From Gellertiella hungarica (lineage in GTDB: Bacteria > Pseudomonadota > Alphaproteobacteria > Rhizobiales > Rhizobiaceae), in assembly GCF_014197145.1 (NCBI RefSeq), contig NZ_JACIEZ010000006.1:170348-234347 (forward strand): a stretch of 64,000 nt of DNA, read 5' to 3'. Shown piece by piece: positions 59,473 to 64,000 of this stretch; within the stretch, counting starts at the first letter, position 1; each line of letters begins with the position of its first letter. The translations under genes were made by a program, and so were the position numbers. The notes under the pieces are model-generated. The model saw only the letters and a list, made by a program, of their open reading frames with translations. It ran no database searches and was not told where the DNA came from.

Positions 59473-59556
59473 TTTTCAGTGGACTGGACGCTAGTCGCCG
59501 GGCTATACAAATGTCAAGAAGAAAAATGACGGCTCATCGAATTTGCGGATTGCCTC

Positions 59557-60387
59557 ATGTCCTCACGGGAAACCAAGCCACATCAGTCGCCGGCGCTCGA
59601 ACGGGGAGCCCGCATCCTCGACATCGTCGCGCGTTCACGGACATTCCTGAGCCTCTCCGACCTATCCCGGGAGCTGAAGATCGCTCGCTCCAGCGTCCAT
59701 TCGCTGTGCCAGACTCTGGTCAATCTGGAACTGCTGATCCGCCGGAGCGACCATACATTTCAGCTCGGGCCGCATGTCATGCGCTGGTCCAATGCCTTCA
59801 CGCTCCAGTCGGACGTCGCTACGGAATTCGCTGCCATATGGGACCAGGAAACGGGGCTTCCCGGCGCCACCATCACGCTGACCGTCCAGGACGGCGTGGA
59901 AGTGGTCTACATCGCGGCGCGCAATTCTGAACGCTCTCGCACCGGTATGGAATTTCGTGTGGGCATGCGGCTTCCGGCCGCCTTCACCGCAACGGGCAAG
60001 GCCTTCCTAAGCCACATGAGCGATTACGAGATCCGCCGCCTCTATGCCCAGGGCCTGCCAGAAGCGCGAACCCCCCATAGCGTCCGCACCGTCGACAACC
60101 TTCTCGCCGAGCTTCGTGACATCCGTCGCGATGGCTACAGCTGCGACGAGGAGCAGATCGCCGAGGGGATGGTCTGCTTCGGGGCGACCGTACTCGATTC
60201 GCGCAACCGGCCGATTGCCGGTGTCGCCGTCAGCCTGTCGATGGACGCAGAGGCGGTCGCAGAACGGGGCACGATCATCGAGAACGTCCTGCAGATGGCC
60301 GCCCGCCTCTCGCATCGCATGGGCGCGGACCTTTCGGCGGCTGCCGGAGGTGGCGGCGGCGGCGTGGGATCGCCGTTGCAAAAATGA
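59557..60387 (+). CDS. IclR-family regulator 1 of the opsin/ABC locus
   Basis: This 276-aa protein has a winged helix (SLSDLSRELKIARSSVHSLC near residues 31-50) and an IclR effector domain (VGMRLPAAFTATGKAFLSHM near 145, GVAVSLSMDAEAV near 225). It ends in a Gly-rich run (seven Gly in GGGGGGV). The helix-turn-helix half is closely similar to the IclR protein encoded at 61433, indicating a local duplication. It is divergent from the SCP2-led operon. It probably binds 59453-59472. Confidence 0.88.
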   Translation: MSSRETKPHQSPALERGARILDIVARSRTFLSLSDLSRELKIARSSVHSLCQTLVNLELLIRRSDHTFQLGPHVMRWSNAFTLQSDVATEFAAIWDQETGLPGATITLTVQDGVEVVYIAARNSERSRTGMEFRVGMRLPAAFTATGKAFLSHMSDYEIRRLYAQGLPEARTPHSVRTVDNLLAELRDIRRDGYSCDEEQIAEGMVCFGATVLDSRNRPIAGVAVSLSMDAEAVAERGTIIENVLQMAARLSHRMGADLSAAAGGGGGGVGSPLQK

Positions 60388-60515
60388 GATTCTCGGGCAA
60401 GTTCCGATGGGTACCGGGGCTTATCAGTCAGGGCTGATGATGACATGATCTTCTAGGGTTAGCGCCGTTTCCCCCGTGCGGACGACGGCACCGACCTGGC
60501 CTTGGGAGGGGATCA

Positions 60516-61385
60516 ATGCTGTATTTCAGACAGGACCGGAGCACGAAAGCCGCGCGCATCGCAAGATTACCTGCTTGGCGGCGGCAGCTCGTCGAAACGG
60601 ATGCCGGCACCGTCGACGTGCTCGACATCGGCAAGGACCAGGATCACGCAATCCTGCTGATCACCCATGGACTCGGCAGCATGGAATCCTTCGAGGAGAT
60701 CGCCGAGGGTCTCGAGGCGCGCCACCCGGGGCGGCGCGTCGTTGCCTATTCCCGGCCCGGGCGGGGAGCAAGCCCGGCCCATACAGGACTTGAGGCTGCG
60801 GACCGACTTTCGCACGAATCGCTGAGATTGTTGCCTGCTCTGCTTCGCGCGCTGGGGATCCGGTCGGTGGATCTGGTTGCCCACAGCGACGGTGTCGCAA
60901 TTGCGATGCTTTTCGCCTGCGCGCATGCCGAAATGGTTGGACGGATGGTGGCCCTTTCGCCTCAGGTGCATGCGGACCGCCAGTTCAACGCCGTCACGGC
61001 GGAACTGCTGGCCGACCATCGCTGCCAGGAGGAGATCGAACGTCTCTGTGCAGAACACCTGGATCCCGCCCTCGCCATCCGGTGTTGGGCGGAGGGTCGC
61101 GACGCGCTAAGCGCTGCGCCCGAGCGGGTTCTCGAACAGGTGGCCGCGCTGGACGCCCCGCTGCTGCTCATCCAGGGCCTGCGGGACGAATATGGCGTGC
61201 AGCCCCAGATGGCGGCGCTGTCGGACCGGGTTCCGGGCCCGATGAAATGGGTGATTCTGCGCCAGGACGGCCATTTTCCCCAGCATGACAGCACGGAGGT
61301 GGTACTCGACCTGATCTGCGGGCATCTGGACGATCGCGAAGAGCAGCGCCGGCCAGATCGCATGGGCTCCGGACCAGCCGTGTGA
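60516..61385 (+). CDS. Alpha/beta hydrolase, second in locus
   Basis: This 289-aa hydrolase has oxyanion region LLITHGLGSM near residue 51 and PGRGASPAH. The nucleophile Ser lies in LVAHSDGVAIAML near 120, where Ala replaces the first Gly of G-x-S-x-G; the acid is Asp in QGLRDEYG and the His lies in GHFPQHDS. AHSDG-type elbows occur in several carboxylesterase and C-C hydrolase groups. It is flanked by the two IclR genes, 128 bp from the first. It lies outside the main operon but is probably part of the same regulon. Confidence 0.83.
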   Translation: MLYFRQDRSTKAARIARLPAWRRQLVETDAGTVDVLDIGKDQDHAILLITHGLGSMESFEEIAEGLEARHPGRRVVAYSRPGRGASPAHTGLEAADRLSHESLRLLPALLRALGIRSVDLVAHSDGVAIAMLFACAHAEMVGRMVALSPQVHADRQFNAVTAELLADHRCQEEIERLCAEHLDPALAIRCWAEGRDALSAAPERVLEQVAALDAPLLLIQGLRDEYGVQPQMAALSDRVPGPMKWVILRQDGHFPQHDSTEVVLDLICGHLDDREEQRRPDRMGSGPAV

Positions 61386-61432
61386 TGGGCACTCTCTATC
61401 TAGGAGCGGGCGCCACGATCCCGGCGCATCTC

Positions 61433-62212
61433 TCAGGCGGGTTCGGCTCCAAGCCTCAGCGACAATCTATCCGCAAGTTCGCGCGCACCGGTACGAAACC
61501 CGTCGATCTCACCGGCTGCAAGCTCCTCCGAACCGACGCTAACGAGCACGGCAGCTACGGTCCGGTTGAGCGAATTGCGCACTGCGGCTGCGAAATTCGT
61601 GACGCCGCGCTGGCACTGACCCACATCGATGGCAATACCTTCGGCCCGGATCGTCCGTACCTCTTCGAGAAGCACCTCCAGATTTTCGACCGACCGCTCG
61701 GTCAAGGGCGCCGGGAACGTCCTGTAGGCCCTTTGCAATTCATGGTCCGGCAATCGTGCCAGCATCGCCTTGCCTGCTGCACAGAAGGCGGCGGGAAGGC
61801 GCATTCCCGGCTTGACCGGAAAGCGTTCGAGAGCACTGGTCTGGCGCGCAGCGATGAAAACCACATCGGGTTCATCGAGAATGCAGAGCGAGACCACAGC
61901 GTCGTGAAAGGCGCCCGACTGGTCCCACAGGGCCGCGAATTCAGCCGCGATATCGGTCTGCCGATCGAAGGCATTCGACCACTTGAGGAGATGTGGCCCC
62001 AGCACAAAGGTTTGGTCCGGGCGGCGGATCAGCAGGCCAAGATGCACCAGCGTCGTGCAAAGCCCATGCACCGTGCTCTTGGGAAGGGCGGTTTCGCGGG
62101 CCAGGTCGGAAACGGTCAGGTAGCGTTTCGAGGCGGACACGATATCGAGAATGACGGATGCGCGCTCGACGGCAGGAACCAACCTCAGTCTCTGGGACTC
62201 GTCTTCGTCCAA
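61433..62212 (-). CDS. IclR-family regulator 2 of the opsin/ABC locus
   Basis: This 259-aa protein starts at TTG 62212 behind GGTGGGAG; GTG at 62260 would add 16 residues and include the palindrome at 62241. The winged helix TVSDLARETALPKSTVHGLC and the segment LGPHLLKWSNAFDRQTDIAA match the first IclR protein at many positions. The effector domain has KPGMRLPAAFCAAGKAMLAR. Two regulators with nearly the same DNA-reading helices suggest overlapping operators. It is convergent with the alpha/beta hydrolase and divergent from the AraC gene. Confidence 0.85.
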   Translation of the reverse strand: MDEDESQRLRLVPAVERASVILDIVSASKRYLTVSDLARETALPKSTVHGLCTTLVHLGLLIRRPDQTFVLGPHLLKWSNAFDRQTDIAAEFAALWDQSGAFHDAVVSLCILDEPDVVFIAARQTSALERFPVKPGMRLPAAFCAAGKAMLARLPDHELQRAYRTFPAPLTERSVENLEVLLEEVRTIRAEGIAIDVGQCQRGVTNFAAAVRNSLNRTVAAVLVSVGSEELAAGEIDGFRTGARELADRLSLRLGAEPA

Positions 62213-62240
62213 CTGACTTCTCCCACCTTTCGTGTTCCGC

Positions 62241-62255
62241 GCGATACCGTATCGC
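62241..62255. promoter_or_regulatory. Perfect 15-nt palindrome upstream of IclR 2
   Basis: GCGATACCGTATCGC has perfect 7-bp arms around one central base. It lies 28 bp upstream of the TTG start of iclR 2 and about 90 bp upstream of the AraC gene. It is a good autoregulation site candidate. Confidence 0.55.
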
Positions 62256-62268
62256 TTCACACCTCTGC

Positions 62269-62296
62269 CGAGTCAATTCTCGACTTGATTGACTCG
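62269..62296. promoter_or_regulatory. Inverted repeat between IclR 2 and AraC genes
   Basis: CGAGTCAAT (62269-62277) and its complement ATTGACTCG (62288-62296) form perfect 9-bp arms around 10 bp. The centre-to-centre distance of the half-sites suits a dimeric regulator. It lies 47 bp upstream of the AraC start. Confidence 0.6.
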
Positions 62297-62343
62297 CAGG
62301 GTTCTGATCTTTTTCAAGCAGGAAACATAGTCATAGTGCGATC

Positions 62344-63186
62344 ATGACGTCTGCCGTGCGAGTCATGCTGGGGAATTTCGGTCGGGTTGCGCTTGTCGAA
62401 CTCGGCCATTGCCTCGTGCGCCATGCACATCCTCACTGCCACATGCTTTTCAAGGTTGGCGGAGCGGATTCGAACTTCATAGTCGATGACATCCCGGTTC
62501 CGCTCACCAATGATTCGGTGGTGCTGGTGGATGCCTGGCGGCCCCATGAATTCGTCTACCGTCCCGGCCAACCGCCGACGCAGATTATCGCATTGTATCT
62601 CGACAGCGAGTGGCTCGCGGCACTGAATGCCGACCACGGCGACTTCAATCCGCTGGATTTCTTCAAGTCGAGCTCCGGTCCCGTCTCGAGGGACAGCTAC
62701 CGGCTGCTGATGGCGGTGGTGGACTGCCTGAACGGTCCCTCGCCTTCCCGGTCAGAGGTGGAGCTGCTGCTGAGTCAGCTCGTTCTTTCTACGCTTTACC
62801 AGGCTGCGGTTGCCGTTCGAACAGTCGGGAGGCTGGGAAGACCGCAGCTTGTAGATTGGCGCATTCGCAAGGCGGTGAAATACCTCCAACAGAACAATGG
62901 CGACTACGACACCATCGATGAGATCATTGCGGAAATCGGCATGAGCCGGGCGAACTTTTTCCGCCAGTTCAAGACCTGCACGGGCATGTCGCCGGGCCTC
63001 TTCCAGAATGTCGTACGCCTGGAGCAGGCCATACGCCTTACCGTGGTGTCGCAAGAGTCTCTCAGTGCCGCTGCCAGTAGCCTTGGCTTCTCTGACCCCG
63101 CCCATTTCAGCCGCTTTTTCCGGAACCACACAGCCGTTTCTCCGCGCCTATACCGCCAGGGCGCATCAGAACTGCTTTCGCGCTGA
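62344..63186 (+). CDS. AraC-family transcriptional regulator
   Basis: This 280-aa protein has an N-terminal cupin sensor (HCLVRHAHPHCHMLFKVGG near residues 22-40). The C-terminal double helix-turn-helix reads DEIIAEIGMSRANFFRQFK and then SAAASSLGFSDPAHFSRFFR. It is the outermost gene of the opsin/ABC locus. It may activate the hydrolase or the long operon, or sense a different signal; no target can be read directly. AGGAAACATAG lies upstream of the ATG. Confidence 0.87.
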   Translation: MTSAVRVMLGNFGRVALVELGHCLVRHAHPHCHMLFKVGGADSNFIVDDIPVPLTNDSVVLVDAWRPHEFVYRPGQPPTQIIALYLDSEWLAALNADHGDFNPLDFFKSSSGPVSRDSYRLLMAVVDCLNGPSPSRSEVELLLSQLVLSTLYQAAVAVRTVGRLGRPQLVDWRIRKAVKYLQQNNGDYDTIDEIIAEIGMSRANFFRQFKTCTGMSPGLFQNVVRLEQAIRLTVVSQESLSAAASSLGFSDPAHFSRFFRNHTAVSPRLYRQGASELLSR

Positions 63187-63437
63187 ACGGTTGGCCCCTA
63201 CTCCCTAGAAAGAATGGGCCATCTGGAACTGGGATTTCTCTTCTGGGTCTGTGCGGAGACAGAGGATGATCCAGATGAAGGGACGGAAGAAATTGGCGAG
63301 GCTCAGATGGTGCTGGTTTTGAGGCAAGGCGAGGAGAGCCGGCATTTCGCGCCTCTGCCGGAAGGAGATGCATTGAATGCGGCTCTTCAACTGGCCCAAG
63401 ACGGGTGCAATGCTGATGCCCCCCGAGATGAAGCGGT
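63187..63437. other. Gap between AraC gene and recombinase remnant
   Basis: No supported gene is seen. Short frames exist on both strands (for example 63214-63504 plus) without ribosome sites or recognisable domains. The right part may be decayed 5' sequence of the recombinase. Confidence 0.35.
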
Positions 63438-63779
63438 TTGGGCAACTCGAAGACCAGCAAGCCGAAGCCGATCTTCGTTGAAGACGGCCGTACGCCAGCC
63501 ATGATCAGTTTTGAGATCGATCGGGCGGCTCAGATGTTGCGCGCGCTCGTCAACCGGATCGAGCCTGTGCCAGACGGAGAAGAACCGGCGATCGTTCTGC
63601 GCAGCGATATCGCCGCCATCCTCACCTTCGCAGCCGGCAAGAAGAGCCCCCCTCCTTGAGCAGAACGAGGTTATCGAGGATCTGATGGGACAGACTCCGG
63701 TTTCCGGCGCCGAGAAACGCAAAAAGCCCCGCGGAGGGGGCTCATTGGGATCGCAGGGATCGTTGGTTTCGTTGGTGTG
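63438..63779 (+). pseudogene. Serine site-specific recombinase, decayed 3' end
   Basis: The frame from 63438 reads IDRAAQMLRALVNRIEPVP, then IVLRSDIAAILTFAAGKK. This is the pattern of the extreme C-terminus of large serine recombinases of Rhizobiales (a short helix, L-x-x-I, then L-x-G-D-L-A-x-I-L). The frame stops at 63659, and a shifted frame continues with VIEDLMGQTPVSGAEKRKKP, suggesting a frameshift. No resolvase catalytic domain is present in the window. It lies next to the initiator tRNA gene, an integration-prone site. A standalone small protein beginning at ATG 63501 cannot be excluded. Confidence 0.5.
63719..63742 (-). terminator. Rho-independent terminator downstream of tRNA-Met
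   Basis: On the minus strand AGCCCC/GGGGCT forms a 6-bp stem with a 6-nt loop and is followed directly by TTTTTG. It lies about 165 bp past the tRNA 3' end and may end the tRNA transcript or a small transcript from the element remnant. Confidence 0.65.
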
Positions 63780-63862
63780 ATTTGAGGTTTTCTGTGCCGC
63801 TTTGTGTGCTGTGGGGTGCCTTCGGGTCGCTTGAGGGGGTCAGCCTCCTCGTCGAGCGTGAT

Positions 63863-63905
63863 CCAGATATGACAAATGGCCCCGGTTGGGGCCATTTGTC
63901 ATATC

Positions 63906-63908
<3 letters not shown>
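63863..63908. repeat. Perfect 21-bp inverted repeat overlapping the tRNA 3' CCA
   Basis: CCAGATATGACAAATGGCCC (plus one C) at 63863-63883 is followed by GGTT and its exact complement at 63888-63908. The right arm contains the CCA end of the minus-strand tRNA-Met (63906-63908). In the tRNA precursor the trailer would form a 21-bp hairpin including CCA. There is no T tract. It could be a processing/termination hairpin or a recombination site. Confidence 0.8.
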
Positions 63909-63982
<74 letters not shown>

Positions 63983-64000
63983 TTGATTTTGGACCGCTTA

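Noticed and set aside
61382..62347. 321-aa plus-strand frame opposite the second IclR gene
   Set aside because: The minus strand carries a full IclR protein. The plus frame has antisense-type composition.

Overview
The window looks like chromosome or large-replicon DNA of an alphaproteobacterium of the Rhizobiales, most likely Rhizobiaceae (inference). GC is high by eye. The content points the same way: a palindromic intergenic repeat of the rhizobial type, an OpgC-type glucan modification protein, a DUF1236-like glycine-rich secreted protein, a stand-alone FtsK without membrane segments, and large sugar ABC operons with LacI, IclR, LysR and AraC control. No rRNA, CRISPR array or intact insertion sequence was seen. 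One tRNA lies at the right edge.

Region 1 (1-9989) is a complete 4-hydroxyphenylacetate/homoprotocatechuate meta-cleavage cluster. HpaBC makes homoprotocatechuate, HpaD opens the ring, HpaE oxidises the semialdehyde, and HpaF, HpaG, HpaH and HpaI finish the route to C3/C4 products. HpaR (MarR type) and HpaA (AraC type) are the local regulators. A 12-bp palindrome lies between hpaF and hpaR, and a one-mismatch copy lies just upstream of hpaB. The window opens in the 3' end of a thiolase gene.

Region 2 (9993-17846) is a catabolic island of unassigned substrate: class III aminotransferase, HAD hydrolase, Tm-1-like protein, IclR regulator, divergent aldehyde dehydrogenase, an AcuI-type reductase and a LysR regulator. 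Region 3 (17954-21863) is the distal valine pathway in one operon (acyl-CoA dehydrogenase, 3-hydroxyisobutyryl-CoA hydrolase, MmsB, enoyl-CoA hydratase) ending at a strong terminator. Region 4 (22063-28512) holds OpgC, small stress-type proteins, an SDR and a two-gene DNA-repair unit (MBL exonuclease plus ATP-dependent ligase).

Region 5 (28562-36492) is a LacI-controlled sugar ABC operon with a TIM-barrel isomerase/epimerase and a Gfo/Idh/MocA dehydrogenase. Two 16-bp operators sit 21 bp apart in the divergent promoter. Region 6 (36629-44670) contains a 46-aa membrane protein, a PQQ membrane glucose dehydrogenase, an AI-2E/PerM-family permease, the soluble FtsK and a globin-coupled diguanylate cyclase.

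Region 7 (45192-63186) is the most unusual part. Twelve minus-strand genes, tightly spaced over about 14 kb, encode an SCP2-like protein, an alpha/beta hydrolase, an AHL-lactonase-type metallohydrolase, a two-permease sugar-type ABC importer, a type-1 rhodopsin homologue whose retinal-binding lysine is replaced by arginine, a flotillin, a small membrane protein, a sodium:solute symporter and a zinc alcohol dehydrogenase. Divergent from it are two paralogous IclR regulators, a second alpha/beta hydrolase and an AraC regulator, with clear inverted repeats in the promoter regions. The importer ATPase C-terminus and the lactonase N-terminus carry the same short peptide motif, each joined through a proline-rich linker. 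I infer a single transport/catabolic/sensory unit of unknown substrate.

The right edge (63400-64000) carries a decayed serine-recombinase 3' end, a perfect 21-bp inverted repeat and a minus-strand initiator tRNA-Met, which suggests an old integration site.
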